Positions 22,095 to 31,683 are shown, numbered from the stretch's first letter. The stretch: 64,000 nt of DNA from Reinekea marina (GCF_030409715.1 NZ_JAUFQI010000001.1:2034501-2098500), one strand, 5' to 3'. Translations and numbers: made by a program. The notes: a model not told the origin generated them from the letters alone.

Positions 22095-23090
22095 TTAAGA
22101 GCCTGCAGCGGCGTTAATTAAGTCTTTACCGATGGCTTTTTCAAATTGTTTCCAAACAGGTTTCATTGCATTCACCCATTTTTCGCGTTGGGCTGCATTT
22201 AATACGTTGATGACACCACCGCCGTTTAAAATATTCTGACGGTTATTGGCTTCTTTTTCTTTCACTTCTAGGTTAGCTTGAAGCGTGACATCATTAGCAA
22301 TGGCGATAAATTGCTCGCGAACATCATCATCTAGGCTATCTAAAAACTCACGAGAGGTCATGAACAAATATGCCAATAATTGATGGTTGGTTTCCGTGAC
22401 ACTGTCCTGAACTTCGAAGAATTTTTTAGTATAAATATTCGACCAAGTATTTTCCTGACCATCTACAACGCCAGTTTGAAGCGCGCCATAAACCTCTGAG
22501 AACGCCATAGGTTGTGGCGACGCGCCCATTGCTTTAATCATTGCCTTAGCAACATCGGATGTTTGTACTCGGAATTTTAGCCCTTTCGCATCCGTTGGTT
22601 CTATTAATGGTTTGTTGGCTGAGAAGTACTTCATGCCCGACATCCAATAACCTAAACCTACAAAGCCTACATCTTCCATTTCATTGAGTAAGCCCATGCC
22701 TTCTTTCGATTGTGTAAAGCGAATGGCAGCATCAATGTCTTTAAAGATAAACGGCAAGTCAAACACACCGAATTTTTCAGTATAAGAACCAAATTTGGAG
22801 AGCGAAGGCGCTAAAAGTTGAACATCACCTAATAAAAGTGCTTCTAATTCTTTACTGTCACCAAACAAGGTGCTGCTTGGGTATACTTCTACACACATTT
22901 TACCATTGAGTTCTTTGTTTACACGCTCTGCGAAGTTGTTTGACGCAACTACCTTAGGGTGCGTTGTGCCACCCGTTACGTGGCTCAGCTTTACAACAGT
23001 TTCACCTGGGTCGCAGTTCGCAGCAGCTAAAGAAGCGGTAGCACCAAAGGTAACGGTAGCCAAAACTTGTGCTAGTTTTTTAATAGTCAT
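22095..23090 (-). CDS. dctP: TRAP transporter periplasmic substrate-binding protein DctP
   Basis: DctP binds the substrate, usually C4-dicarboxylates such as succinate, fumarate or malate, and delivers it to DctQM. The 331 residues open with a signal peptide (MTIKKLAQVLATVTFGATAS, cleavage probably after LAAA). Family motifs are GLKFRVQTSDVAKAMIKAMG, with the carboxylate-binding arginine in KFRVQ, and the VYGALQTGVVDGQENTW segment. It is the first gene of the operon, under a sigma-54 promoter. The substrate is inferred from the family and from the DctBD neighbours. Confidence 0.93.
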   Translation of the reverse strand: MTIKKLAQVLATVTFGATASLAAANCDPGETVVKLSHVTGGTTHPKVVASNNFAERVNKELNGKMCVEVYPSSTLFGDSKELEALLLGDVQLLAPSLSKFGSYTEKFGVFDLPFIFKDIDAAIRFTQSKEGMGLLNEMEDVGFVGLGYWMSGMKYFSANKPLIEPTDAKGLKFRVQTSDVAKAMIKAMGASPQPMAFSEVYGALQTGVVDGQENTWSNIYTKKFFEVQDSVTETNHQLLAYLFMTSREFLDSLDDDVREQFIAIANDVTLQANLEVKEKEANNRQNILNGGGVINVLNAAQREKWVNAMKPVWKQFEKAIGKDLINAAAGS

Positions 23091-23170
23091 TGAATTGCCC
23101 TTATTGATTTATTGTTTTTGTTTAACAAAACCGTGCAACTGGTTCGAAGCGCGGAATTGGAAAGTAAAAT

Positions 23171-23186
23171 AGCAATAGGTGTGCCA
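23171..23186 (-). promoter_or_regulatory. Sigma-54 (RpoN) promoter of dctPQM
   Basis: On the minus strand the sequence is TGGCACACCTATTGCT, a complete match to the -24/-12 consensus TGGCAC-N5-TTGCW. Transcription would start near 23160, about 70 bases before the dctP ATG. A sigma-54 activator, DctD, is encoded immediately upstream. Confidence 0.92.
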
Positions 23187-23236
23187 AACAGCTAATACAT
23201 ACGAAGAAGTAGGGCTACTCATGATTAAAGATCCAT

Positions 23237-23262
23237 TTCATGTGTAGGAGATGACACATGAA
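23237..23262. promoter_or_regulatory. Inverted repeat, likely DctD enhancer site
   Basis: TTCATGTGT and ACACATGAA are perfect nine-base arms with an eight-base spacer. The centre is about 90 bases upstream of the expected dctP transcription start, a normal position for a sigma-54 activator site. The assignment to DctD is an inference from position. Confidence 0.65.
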
Positions 23263-23283
23263 CAGCAGATCGATGATAGCTAG

Positions 23284-23301
23284 TGGGTAGCTAGCTACCC
23301 A
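23284..23301. repeat. 18-base perfect palindrome at the dctD 3' end
   Basis: TGGGTAGCTAGCTACCCA reads the same on both strands and overlaps the last codons and stop of dctD. It has no loop and no T tract, so it is a poor terminator. It may be a second regulator site for the dctP promoter about 35 bases from the inverted repeat at 23237-23262. Confidence 0.5.
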
Positions 23302-24670
23302 TCATGTCTTGTGGATCAATCAATTGATCTGTCTGAATGGCCAGTCTTTTAATCTTGTCGTAGAGACCTTTGCGAGATAACCCTAAGGATAAATAGGTTT
23401 CTTTTAGAGAGCCGCCATTTTTTATCAATTCGTGTTCAATGACTGTTTTCTCATATTGCTGAAGGCGTGTGGCTAAGTCACCCGATTGGGACTCTTCTCT
23501 AGTTTCAATAAAACCGTTCCACATGCCCAAAACGAACCGATCTGCGTAGTTTCTTAACTCGCGAACGTTACCCGGCCAAGGGTATCTACATAATTGATCT
23601 ACTAAGTTAGGTGATATTTCTGGTATATCTCTGCGGTATTTGCTTCTTGCAATCCTTGATAAGTGAAAAAATAGCAAGGGAATATCCTCTGTCCGCTCGC
23701 GTAGAGGCGGAATATTGAAACGTATTACGTTTAAACGGTAATACAAATCCATTCGAAACTCTTGGTTGTTGGAAAGGGTTTCTAGGTCTTCTTTGGTGGA
23801 GGCTATAAAGGTTACATCTAGATTGACGGATTTATTAGAACCTAACGGTTCAATCGTCCTTTGTTCAATCGCTCGTAAAATTTTTGCTTGTAAATCCAAA
23901 GGCATTGAATCGATTTCATCTAAAAATACTGTACCGCCCGCGGCATACTCAAGTTTACCAATCCGCTTTTTTGTCGCTCCCGTAAACGCTCCTTGTTCAT
24001 GACCGAATAATTCACTTTCAATGATATCCGCGGGTATGGCTGCGCAATTAATGGCTACAAAGGGTTTTTCTTTTCTTTGAGAGAAATCGTGAATGGCTCG
24101 AGCCACAACTTCTTTTCCTGACCCTGTTTCTCCAATAATTAGGCTGTCTACATTGGTCGTAGACAGGGCTAAAATTTGTTCGCGCAGTAAAGCCATCTTT
24201 GGTGATCTGCCGACTAGGCGCTGACTGATAGGATTATGATCATCAATAGTTTCTCGTAAGCTTCGATTTTCTAATACTAAACGTCTTTTCTCAATTGCGC
24301 GCTTAACAACTTCGACTAAGCTTAAAATAGGGAAGGGTTTTTCGAGAAAATCATAAGCTCCTTTTTGAATCGCTTCAACCGCTAACGGTACATCGCCATG
24401 ACCGGTCATTAGAATTACAGGAATGGCGGAATCTATTTCAATGGCTTTCGATAGAAAATCCATTCCGGTCAAATCTGGCATCATAATATCGCTGATCACC
24501 ACACTGAATGAATCACTTGATAGGTGTGAAAGAATTTCTCGCGCAGCAAGATCTGTTCGAACGTTAAACCCTTCTAGCTCCAACCCCTGTTGAAGCGCAT
24601 GGATCAAATCATTGTCATCATCCGTAAGCCAGATAGTCGCTTGAACCGATAATTCTGTTGTTCTTGTCAT
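23291..24670 (-). CDS. dctD: Sigma-54-dependent response regulator DctD
   Basis: The 459-residue regulator has three domains. The receiver has the phosphorylation site Asp61 in VVISDIMMPD. The AAA+ domain has Walker A GETGSGKE at 180-187, GAFTGA at 227-232 (the sigma-54 contact) and a Walker B-type FLDEID. The C-terminal helix-turn-helix is of the Fis type (GLSRKGLYDKIKRL). It would activate the sigma-54 promoter of dctPQM when phosphorylated by DctB. It follows dctB by 20 bases and precedes dctP. Confidence 0.93.
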   Translation of the reverse strand: MTRTTELSVQATIWLTDDDNDLIHALQQGLELEGFNVRTDLAAREILSHLSSDSFSVVISDIMMPDLTGMDFLSKAIEIDSAIPVILMTGHGDVPLAVEAIQKGAYDFLEKPFPILSLVEVVKRAIEKRRLVLENRSLRETIDDHNPISQRLVGRSPKMALLREQILALSTTNVDSLIIGETGSGKEVVARAIHDFSQRKEKPFVAINCAAIPADIIESELFGHEQGAFTGATKKRIGKLEYAAGGTVFLDEIDSMPLDLQAKILRAIEQRTIEPLGSNKSVNLDVTFIASTKEDLETLSNNQEFRMDLYYRLNVIRFNIPPLRERTEDIPLLFFHLSRIARSKYRRDIPEISPNLVDQLCRYPWPGNVRELRNYADRFVLGMWNGFIETREESQSGDLATRLQQYEKTVIEHELIKNGGSLKETYLSLGLSRKGLYDKIKRLAIQTDQLIDPQDMMGS

Positions 24671-24690
24671 TGTTATTCAGTGCTCTTCAC

Positions 24691-26424
24691 TTAATTGTGA
24701 TTATTGTTTGGAAGGGAAATAGTAAAGCAAGCCCCACCTAATTGTGATTGACGGGTAACTATTTTGCCACCATGAGATTTAATGATGTCTTTAACGATGG
24801 ATAACCCTAATCCTAGGCCGGCTCCAGATTTCTTTGATGTAAAAAATGGTTCGAATATAGAGTCTCGGTTAGCTGAGTCTATGCCGTCTCCTGAATCTTC
24901 TACTGATATGTCTATATACGCTTCAGTTATTTGAAAACTCACTAAAACCTGAGGTGAACTTAAATGATGCTGCGCATCGGTTACCGCATCTATAGCGTTA
25001 CTGAGTAAATTAAGCATCACTTGGCTCAGTTGAATCGCATTGCCATAAACCTTCGCGGTTTTCGGTACTTGGTGCTTTAAAATAATTTTTTTTGATTTAA
25101 CTCGAGGTTGTACCAACATAAATGCTTCTTCTACACAGGCGTACATATTTACAATGCTTTGTTTTTCAGAAGGTTTACGTGCAAAAGACATTAATGTTTT
25201 TGAAAGATCACCAAGACGTGCGGTTTGTTGTATTATTCGTTCAAAATTATCCATCGCTTGTTCATACTTATTGAGCCTTAAAAACTTTAGTCCATTTTCA
25301 GCATAAGTACGCATTGTTGCCAAGGGTTGATTGTATTCATGGCTTAAATTAGTGCTCATTTGGCCTATAGCCGCCAGCTTAGCGGAATGAATGAGCTCTT
25401 GTTGCGTGGTTTTTAATTGTTGTTCGGTTAAGATTCGTTCAGATACTTCCTTTCTTAAGCGCTCGTTAGTATTTCTTAACTCAGCCGTTCTCACATCAAT
25501 TTCGTGTTCGAGTTCTTGTGCATGTTGGATTTCTTTTTGTTGAATTAATAATAATTTCTCTCGTCGCTTTGTGATCAGTGTGAAGATGCCAATAATAATA
25601 AAACAGATAAGCAGCGAGCTGAGAAGGGTGAACCGAATGATTGATTGTTTATCAATATAGGATTGTGCTGAAACCGTCCAGCCTAGCGTGTGGAGATCGA
25701 TATGGCTGATAACGTGATGGTTTGTTTCTTTGAGTTGTTCAGTTTTAAGGAGCTTTTTGCCTATGAGTTGTTGGTCGCTGGCCATCACGATTTGGTTGTT
25801 GCTGTCGGTTGCTATCAAATTGGCCGTAGCTATTGCCCATGATTGTGCCACTGGCTCTAAGTTAACCATAAAGACCAGAATGCTTTCTGGGTAATTATTG
25901 AGTCGATACAGAGAAGAGAATCCATACAGCGATTGGTTATCTTCAATGGTTAAATGTTGGCGACCCAATTTAGCCTCAAGTGGCGAGCTGGCAAGCTGCT
26001 TTAGGACGTTTTCACTATACATTGACCTACTGAGTGATTGTGCCGAAGCCAGAATGTGTCCTTGTTCATTTAGAATCAAAGTATCAAAAGCGCCAGAAAT
26101 ATAGTTCAGTTGCCTTAACCAAGATTCAGTTTGAGTCAGATTACTGCTTGAAGGTATCCATTTAGTTTTATCGCCATGCTGCCCCATAAGAACGGGTAAA
26201 AGGCGAAACTTTTCTAGATGACTTTCCAAAATTTGAACTTGAAGCTCAAGTTGATGATTGACGTCTTGTTCTGTGGCAATGGTAAGGCGTGCTAAAGCGC
26301 GAGCATAGCCAAATTGCAAAATTATAAGAATAGATAACATACACAAAGCCACCGCCATGAGCCACGATTTACTATGCCGAGACCAATATTGAGGCTTTGT
26401 TTTAGGGGTAGTTGAGAGTTTCAA
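24691..26424 (-). CDS. dctB: Sensor histidine kinase DctB
   Basis: The 577-residue kinase has a membrane helix at about 22-42, a periplasmic sensor of about 230 residues, a second helix near 280-300, a coiled-coil linker, and the kinase core. The H box is NLSHEYNQPLATMRTYAENG, the form typical of DctB. The N, G1 and G2 boxes are visible as NLLSNAIDAV, DSGDGID and GAGLGLGLSIVKDI. It should sense external dicarboxylates and phosphorylate DctD. The specific ligand is not shown by the sequence. Confidence 0.92.
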   Translation of the reverse strand: MKLSTTPKTKPQYWSRHSKSWLMAVALCMLSILIILQFGYARALARLTIATEQDVNHQLELQVQILESHLEKFRLLPVLMGQHGDKTKWIPSSSNLTQTESWLRQLNYISGAFDTLILNEQGHILASAQSLSRSMYSENVLKQLASSPLEAKLGRQHLTIEDNQSLYGFSSLYRLNNYPESILVFMVNLEPVAQSWAIATANLIATDSNNQIVMASDQQLIGKKLLKTEQLKETNHHVISHIDLHTLGWTVSAQSYIDKQSIIRFTLLSSLLICFIIIGIFTLITKRREKLLLIQQKEIQHAQELEHEIDVRTAELRNTNERLRKEVSERILTEQQLKTTQQELIHSAKLAAIGQMSTNLSHEYNQPLATMRTYAENGLKFLRLNKYEQAMDNFERIIQQTARLGDLSKTLMSFARKPSEKQSIVNMYACVEEAFMLVQPRVKSKKIILKHQVPKTAKVYGNAIQLSQVMLNLLSNAIDAVTDAQHHLSSPQVLVSFQITEAYIDISVEDSGDGIDSANRDSIFEPFFTSKKSGAGLGLGLSIVKDIIKSHGGKIVTRQSQLGGACFTISLPNNNHN

Positions 26425-26525
26425 GGTGTATTACTTCTTTTTTAATTGAAGCATATCACCAATGAAGAAGAAAATAACGCATCACGCCATTGATGCGTAT
26501 TTATTGGCTGGTTAACGAAATAACC

Positions 26526-26810
26526 TTAATCGTCTTTAGGATCTTTAGGAGAAACAACTTCCCCTTCAATAACATCTCCACTTTTAAACTGTGATTGGTA
26601 GCGATGAAAATGAGAGGGTGTTTTGAACAGTGGTTTGCCGGTAATCGCTATTTTTATTTTATTGGCAATAGCAACAATAATGGCAAGCACCGCTAGGCCT
26701 ATGACAACAATGAGACCAATCCATAATAAAGCTGCGACAACAACGAGTGAAATCACTAAAAAAATAGCTCGTTGCCAAGGTGGACGTTGTTTAATTTGAA
26801 TATGTAGCAA
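26526..26810 (-). CDS. Hypothetical small membrane protein
   Basis: This 94-residue protein has a basic N-terminus (QIKQRPPWQR), a long hydrophobic region at about 15-48 that could form two helices, and a polar tail ending GEVVSPKDPKDD. I recognise no catalytic motif and propose no function. It lies between dctB and the MFS gene, transcribed in the same direction, with its own gap on each side. Confidence 0.65.
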   Translation of the reverse strand: MLHIQIKQRPPWQRAIFLVISLVVVAALLWIGLIVVIGLAVLAIIVAIANKIKIAITGKPLFKTPSHFHRYQSQFKSGDVIEGEVVSPKDPKDD

Positions 26811-26896
26811 AATAAGACCTATAAATACTTGATGTACTCAAATGATGCGTTCAAGGCTTGGGTATTTCAAGTGAATCTCCCAAGCCGAAAGTCACT

Positions 26897-28219
26897 TTAT
26901 CCGTGTCTCTTGTGCAAAGCTTGATTTAATGGGACTAATGCCAGCATTATGCCACCAATCACAAAATAGACGAGAATAAATAACAGGCCACTGTGACGTC
27001 CAATGGCGTCGCTGATTGGTCCAAAGGTCATACCGATAATAATGGCAAAGCGACCAAAGGTTCCCCACAGTCCAAACAATAAAGCAGAGTCTTTAGGCAT
27101 GGCCAGTAACCCTACAACTGCGCGACTGGCAGATTGAGTAGCGCCCATTGCGCTGCCTGCAATAAAAGCCACTACAACGAAGAGGTTGTTGATTTCCATG
27201 CCAGTTAAGGTCACAAGTGGGTCTAGGAAGTAAATGCCCAAAATTCCAGCTATCCACCATCCTAGGCTTAGAAAAATGGTTTGCTTTGAGCCAATTCTGT
27301 CTTCGATAAAGCCAAACCCTACTGCACCAAGCATGGAACTTACTTGCAAGGTTGCACCAATGAGTAATAGTGCGGTGCCGTTAATACCAATTTCTTCTTG
27401 AGCATAAATGCCAAAAAACTTTACAACAACCGCTATTCCGGCGCTGTACATCATAAAAGCCAGGAAGAATTTAAACAGGACAGGGTAGTCTTTAATGATG
27501 TTTTTCATGTCTAAAATTCTAGCAACGGCGGCCCGAAACAAAACACTAAAATTAGCTTGTTCAAAGCCTGGCTTCGGAGTTGCTCTTTCTTTTACAAACA
27601 AAAAGGTAGGAAGTGCGCCAAGAAAGTAAAACAGGGCGATAAAGACCATCGCCATTTGATTTTGACTTACAAAGAGATCGTAATCGGTGATTTTATCGGC
27701 CGTGATAAAACTCGCCATTAGCAGTAAGCTTAAAAGGCCGCCGACATATCCAATACCCCAGCCAATTCCGCTGACTTTTCCCATGTTCTTATCGGTCGCT
27801 AATTCCGGCAAAAAGCTAGCAATAAATGATTCAGAAAGCATCCAAGCGGTGTTGCTCAATACTAATAAAGTTAAACCAAACCAAAGGCTGCCTGGACCCA
27901 CAAAAAATAGCGCTGCCGTAGAAAAGATTGATATGAAGGTACAAACCGCCAAATATTTTTTCTTTTTTCCGCTGTAATCGCACAATACTCCGACCAACGG
28001 AGCAAGAAATATAGCTAACGTAGTTGAAATGGCGACAGCGAGCGACCAAAAGGTGTTTTTCATGTGAGCGAGTTCAGGCGGCACAATATAGGAGACAAAG
28101 AAGGCGCTGTAGATAAAAGTGACAACAACAGTGGTGTAACTACTGTTGGCAAAATCGTACATGGCCCAGCCAAATATTTCGCGTTTTTTAACAGGTTGAG
28201 TAGCAGCTTGGTTGTTCAT
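26897..28219 (-). CDS. MFS permease, UMF1/Atg22-like family
   Basis: The 440-residue protein has about 12 membrane helices. It begins KKREIFGWAMYDFANSSYTT, the hallmark N-terminal segment of the UMF1 family related to yeast vacuolar Atg22. The A-type MFS loop is GVLCDYSGKKKKY and the matching loop in the second half is FIEDRIGSKQT. Members are thought to export small metabolites, perhaps amino acids, but the substrate is unknown. AGGAAG lies before the ATG. A hairpin at 26855-26886 (GGCTTGGG/CCCAAGCC) follows the gene but has no T run. Confidence 0.85.
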   Translation of the reverse strand: MNNQAATQPVKKREIFGWAMYDFANSSYTTVVVTFIYSAFFVSYIVPPELAHMKNTFWSLAVAISTTLAIFLAPLVGVLCDYSGKKKKYLAVCTFISIFSTAALFFVGPGSLWFGLTLLVLSNTAWMLSESFIASFLPELATDKNMGKVSGIGWGIGYVGGLLSLLLMASFITADKITDYDLFVSQNQMAMVFIALFYFLGALPTFLFVKERATPKPGFEQANFSVLFRAAVARILDMKNIIKDYPVLFKFFLAFMMYSAGIAVVVKFFGIYAQEEIGINGTALLLIGATLQVSSMLGAVGFGFIEDRIGSKQTIFLSLGWWIAGILGIYFLDPLVTLTGMEINNLFVVVAFIAGSAMGATQSASRAVVGLLAMPKDSALLFGLWGTFGRFAIIIGMTFGPISDAIGRHSGLLFILVYFVIGGIMLALVPLNQALHKRHG

Positions 28220-28325
28220 TCAATGCTTCCTAGCAAATAATTATTTTTTTAGAGGGTTGAGTGTGCCCGAATGGAGAAAAAAACAAAAGAAAATGGGCAT
28301 CAATTCCATTTAAAAAACAAATCAA

Positions 28326-28356
28326 CCCTTGAAATATTCTCTGAGAGCCCCAAATC
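28326..28356 (+). promoter_or_regulatory. Heat-shock (sigma-32) promoter of htpG
   Basis: CCCTTGAA (28326-28333) and CCCCAAATC (28348-28356) are separated by 14 bases, very close to the RpoH consensus CTTGAA / CCCCATNT. The start would be near 28363, about 35 bases before the htpG ATG. Confidence 0.88.
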
Positions 28357-28397
28357 TGGAGCCTAGTATAACGTTCAGTATTAATTAGGATGGAAAA

Positions 28398-30305
28398 ATG
28401 TCTGAAACAAATCAAGAATCGCTCAGCTTTCAAACAGAAGTAAAGCAATTGCTGCATCTCATGATTCACTCTCTTTACTCGAATAAGGAGATTTTTCTTA
28501 GAGAGCTGGTGTCCAACGCTTCGGATGCCTGCGATAAATTGCGCTTTCAAGCATTAAAAGATGACTCTTTATTAGCGGATGGAGCCGACTTTCGGGTTCG
28601 CATCAGCTCGGATAAAGAGGCCAATACCTTAACCATTGAAGATAATGGTATTGGCATGACTCGCGAAGATGTCATCAATAACCTAGGTACTATTGCTAAA
28701 TCGGGTACGGCAGATTTCTTAAAAAATCTATCGGGTGATGAAAAGAAAGATTCTCAGTTAATTGGCCAATTTGGAGTAGGTTTTTATTCTTCTTTCATTG
28801 TTGCCGATAAAGTCGATGTGTATTCCCGTAAAGCAGGCGTTTCTGCAGAAGAAGGTGTACATTGGAGCAGTGAAGGAGAAGGCGAGTTTACTCTAGCCGA
28901 TGTCGAACTTCCTAGCCGTGGCACCAAGTTAGTCCTTCATTTAAAAGCCGATCAAACTGAATTTGCGGATTCGTGGCGCCTACGCAGCTTGGTTAAAAAA
29001 TATTCGGACCACATTTCTGTACCGGTCCAAATGTTGGAAGATAAGCCAGCCGATCAAGAAGATGATAAAACAGTAGAAGCGCCTCAGTGGGAAAATGTTA
29101 ACAGTGCTCAAGCCTTGTGGACTCGTGCACGAAGTGAAATAAAAGATGAAGAATATCAAGAGTTATATCATCATATTTCCAGCGATTACGGCGATGCAGT
29201 GACATGGAGCCATAACAAAGTAGAAGGTAAGCTAGATTACACAAGCTTGTTATATGTGCCTGAAAAAGCACCCTTTGATATGTGGAATCGTGAACGAGTA
29301 CGTGGTCTGAAGCTATATGTGAATCGCGTCTTTATTATGGACGATGTCGAGCAATTCTTACCGCTGTACTTGCGCTTTATTAAAGGTGTGGTTGATTCAA
29401 ATGACCTACCGTTGAACGTTTCTCGAGAAATTTTGCAAAGCGACAGTACTATTGAGTCCATTAAAACGGCCTTAGTTAAACGCGTTCTAGATATGCTGGA
29501 TAAGCTGGCTAAAAAACAGCCAGAGAAATACCAGGCGTTTTGGGATGAGTTTGGCCAAGTATTAAAAGAAGGTCCGTCGGAAGACATGGCTAATAAAGAA
29601 AAAATAGCCAAGTTATTGCGTTTTGCAACCACTCATACTGGAGAGAGTAAACAAGATCAATCTCTATCGGCTTATATTGAGCGCATGAAAGAAGGTCAAG
29701 AGAAAATCTACTATGTTTGCGCCGATAATCACCAAACTGCGAAAAACAGTCCGCATTTAGAGGTTTTCCGCAAGAAGGGCATTGAAGTGTTGTTATTGTC
29801 TGATCGAATTGATGAGTGGTTAATGGGCTACTTACAAGATTTTGATGGCAAGCAAATCGTCGATGTGGCTCGAGGCGGGTTGGATCTTGGTGATATTGAA
29901 ACAGAAGAAGAGAAGAAAGCTCAGGAAAAGGCCAATGATGAGCACAAAGAACTCTTAGAGCGTATTAAAGCTGAGTTTAAAGACGAAGTTGAAGATGTTC
30001 GCATGACGCATCGCTTAGTCGAAAGCCCAGCGTGTATTGTAGTTGGCGATAACGACATGGGTGCTCAAATGCGCCGTATTATGGAGGCAGCAGGGCAGCA
30101 GGTGCCAGATTCAAAGCCTATTCTGGAATTAAACCCTGAACACCCATTAGTAGTACGATTAGAATCTGAACAAAACGAAGAGCGTTTTTCAGATTTAGCC
30201 AGTATTTTACTTGAGCAAGCCCGTTTAGCCGAAGGTACACAATTGAGTGACGCGGCTGGTTTTGTTTCAAGATTAAATAAACTATTGCTTGAGATGTCTG
30301 CATAG
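28398..30305 (+). CDS. htpG: Chaperone HtpG (Hsp90)
   Basis: HtpG is the bacterial Hsp90, an ATP-dependent cytoplasmic chaperone. The 635-residue length is normal. The N-terminal GHKL ATPase has [22 protein letters not shown] and the [11 protein letters not shown] lid region. The middle domain has [15 protein letters not shown] and [11 protein letters not shown], the latter containing the conserved catalytic arginine. The C-terminal dimerisation region ends near KLLLEMSA. The gene has a clear heat-shock promoter and its own terminator. Confidence 0.97.
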   Translation: MSETNQESLSFQTEVKQLLHLMIHSLYSNKEIFLRELVSNASDACDKLRFQALKDDSLLADGADFRVRISSDKEANTLTIEDNGIGMTREDVINNLGTIAKSGTADFLKNLSGDEKKDSQLIGQFGVGFYSSFIVADKVDVYSRKAGVSAEEGVHWSSEGEGEFTLADVELPSRGTKLVLHLKADQTEFADSWRLRSLVKKYSDHISVPVQMLEDKPADQEDDKTVEAPQWENVNSAQALWTRARSEIKDEEYQELYHHISSDYGDAVTWSHNKVEGKLDYTSLLYVPEKAPFDMWNRERVRGLKLYVNRVFIMDDVEQFLPLYLRFIKGVVDSNDLPLNVSREILQSDSTIESIKTALVKRVLDMLDKLAKKQPEKYQAFWDEFGQVLKEGPSEDMANKEKIAKLLRFATTHTGESKQDQSLSAYIERMKEGQEKIYYVCADNHQTAKNSPHLEVFRKKGIEVLLLSDRIDEWLMGYLQDFDGKQIVDVARGGLDLGDIETEEEKKAQEKANDEHKELLERIKAEFKDEVEDVRMTHRLVESPACIVVGDNDMGAQMRRIMEAAGQQVPDSKPILELNPEHPLVVRLESEQNEERFSDLASILLEQARLAEGTQLSDAAGFVSRLNKLLLEMSA

Positions 30306-30328
30306 ATTGTCTTTTCGCAAGCCTACTC

Positions 30329-30367
30329 ATGCCGCTATTGTTTCGTTACAATAGCGGCATGTTTTTT
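30329..30367 (+). terminator. Rho-independent terminator of htpG
   Basis: ATGCCGCTATTGT and ACAATAGCGGCAT are perfect 13-base arms around TTCGTT and are followed by GTTTTTT. It lies directly before the ribosome-binding site of the next gene. Confidence 0.88.
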
Positions 30368-30379
30368 GGAGAAGTAACC

Positions 30380-30949
30380 ATGTTTTATAAAATTGCTACA
30401 GGCACCGCGGCTCTACTAATGGCCGGCTCGGCATTCGCTGGCGGCGCAATTGACTTCGGGCTATCAAATACTTCGGTACGTATTGAGCACGATGCAGCCA
30501 TGGTAGGAACCGGTGCGCACTTTACTGTAGGCGGTGTTTACAATGAAACAAACCAAAGTTCGGCTATTTTGGCGGGGTTTAACGCCGTAGATGCAACAAT
30601 GGCCAACAAAGAAATGATTGGCGGAATTGGGTTTAAAGCGATGGGGTTAAGCAACACCGTTGCAGACTTTGCCGTAGGTTTAGGGGTGGGCGGCTTTGTT
30701 CGCTGGCAACCCGATTTTATGAATGGTTTAGGCTTTGAAGGACAGGCTTACTTTTCACCCAGTATTTTAAGTTTTGGTGATTTAACGTCGGCTAATGAGC
30801 TTGTGGCACGTGTGACTTACAAAGTTCTGCCTCAAGCAAGAGTGTTTTTAGGTTATCACGATTTACGCGGCGAGTACGACATATCTGGAGAAGCCGAAAC
30901 TGGACTGGTAGATTCAACGGTCCATCTTGGCTTTAGAATGACTTACTGA
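30380..30949 (+). CDS. YfaZ-like outer membrane protein
   Basis: From the ATG at 30380 (GGAG at 30368-30371) the protein has 189 residues. A signal peptide MFYKIATGTAALLMAGSAFA is followed by alternating hydrophobic/polar strands with many Gly and aromatic residues. It ends VHLGFRMTY with a terminal aromatic residue, as outer-membrane beta barrels do. The pattern resembles the YfaZ family, whose function is unknown. An upstream in-frame ATG at 30329 would lie inside the htpG terminator and is rejected. The stop overlaps the next start by one base. Confidence 0.75.
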   Translation: MFYKIATGTAALLMAGSAFAGGAIDFGLSNTSVRIEHDAAMVGTGAHFTVGGVYNETNQSSAILAGFNAVDATMANKEMIGGIGFKAMGLSNTVADFAVGLGVGGFVRWQPDFMNGLGFEGQAYFSPSILSFGDLTSANELVARVTYKVLPQARVFLGYHDLRGEYDISGEAETGLVDSTVHLGFRMTY

Positions 30950-31422
30950 TGCTCAGTGCAACGGCTTCTACAAACTTGCTTCAAAAGCACCTTAAGGTGC
31001 TGCTGAGGCAATGGCATGAAACAGCTGAGGCTGATGTAAAAAGCACCTTAGAGTTAGCCTTCGTTTTAATGCTAAATAGGGCTCTTGCACAGTTATTGGA
31101 AGAGGAAAAGTCGTACGAGAATCCAAGTGTAGAAATAGAGTTTTCTGATTTTACATCCTTTGTAAAAAACATCTCATCCAAGGGTAATTTATCGCCATTA
31201 CAAGCTGAATTATGCAGCGCCATGCAAGACTCTAATCATTGGATAAACAGTTGGTATAAAGCTTGGAAACTCTTGGCTTATAACGCACAAAATGCACGTG
31301 CGAATATTCCAGCCATGATAGTTAAAGAGTCGCATGGTCAATTGTTGCTAGATTTAGATGGCTGGTTTGAACAATTTAATGGGTTGGTAGAAAGCTTACG
31401 AATCCAAAACGAATATTGCTAA
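30949..31422 (+). CDS. Hypothetical protein, DUF6586-like
   Basis: The 157-residue protein is helical and soluble with no membrane segment. The pattern of LNRALAQLLEEE, NHWINSWYKAWKLL and QLLLDLDGWFEQFNGLVESLR resembles the DUF6586 family found near topA in pseudomonads; this is from memory and tentative. It is coupled to the YfaZ-like gene by a TGATG overlap and followed after 16 bases by another small gene, so the three may form one operon. Confidence 0.6.
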   Translation: MLSATASTNLLQKHLKVLLRQWHETAEADVKSTLELAFVLMLNRALAQLLEEEKSYENPSVEIEFSDFTSFVKNISSKGNLSPLQAELCSAMQDSNHWINSWYKAWKLLAYNAQNARANIPAMIVKESHGQLLLDLDGWFEQFNGLVESLRIQNEYC

Positions 31423-31438
31423 GTATTAAGTAGTGGTT

Positions 31439-31669
31439 ATGGAAAAAGTTTGGGAAATAGCACAGTTAGCCGATGGTTCTTACGTATTACGTAGTTCAGA
31501 TGAAGAATCTGCGCCGCTAGTGAAAATTCAATTTTCGGCTGACGCTAAAGAAAACTTAGGTGAGCTAATTCACGATGTTGCCAAGGCAATGATCGGAGCC
31601 GGTGTAGAGGTGGCAACTGGTTCTTTTGAAGCCGAAGAAGTAGAAGAAGAGCGACACATTATCCATTAA
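31439..31669 (+). CDS. Hypothetical small acidic protein
   Basis: This 76-residue protein (from the ATG at 31439; a GTG two codons earlier is also possible) begins MEKVWEIAQLADGSYVLR and ends with an acidic run EAEEVEEERH. The middle reads KIQFSADAKENLGEL. No motif indicates a function. It follows the DUF6586-like gene closely in the same direction. In my recollection a similar small gene accompanies DUF6586 genes in Pseudomonas, which would make this a conserved pair moved to a new site. Confidence 0.6.
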   Translation: MEKVWEIAQLADGSYVLRSSDEESAPLVKIQFSADAKENLGELIHDVAKAMIGAGVEVATGSFEAEEVEEERHIIH

Positions 31670-31683
31670 CATATAGAGTGCCG

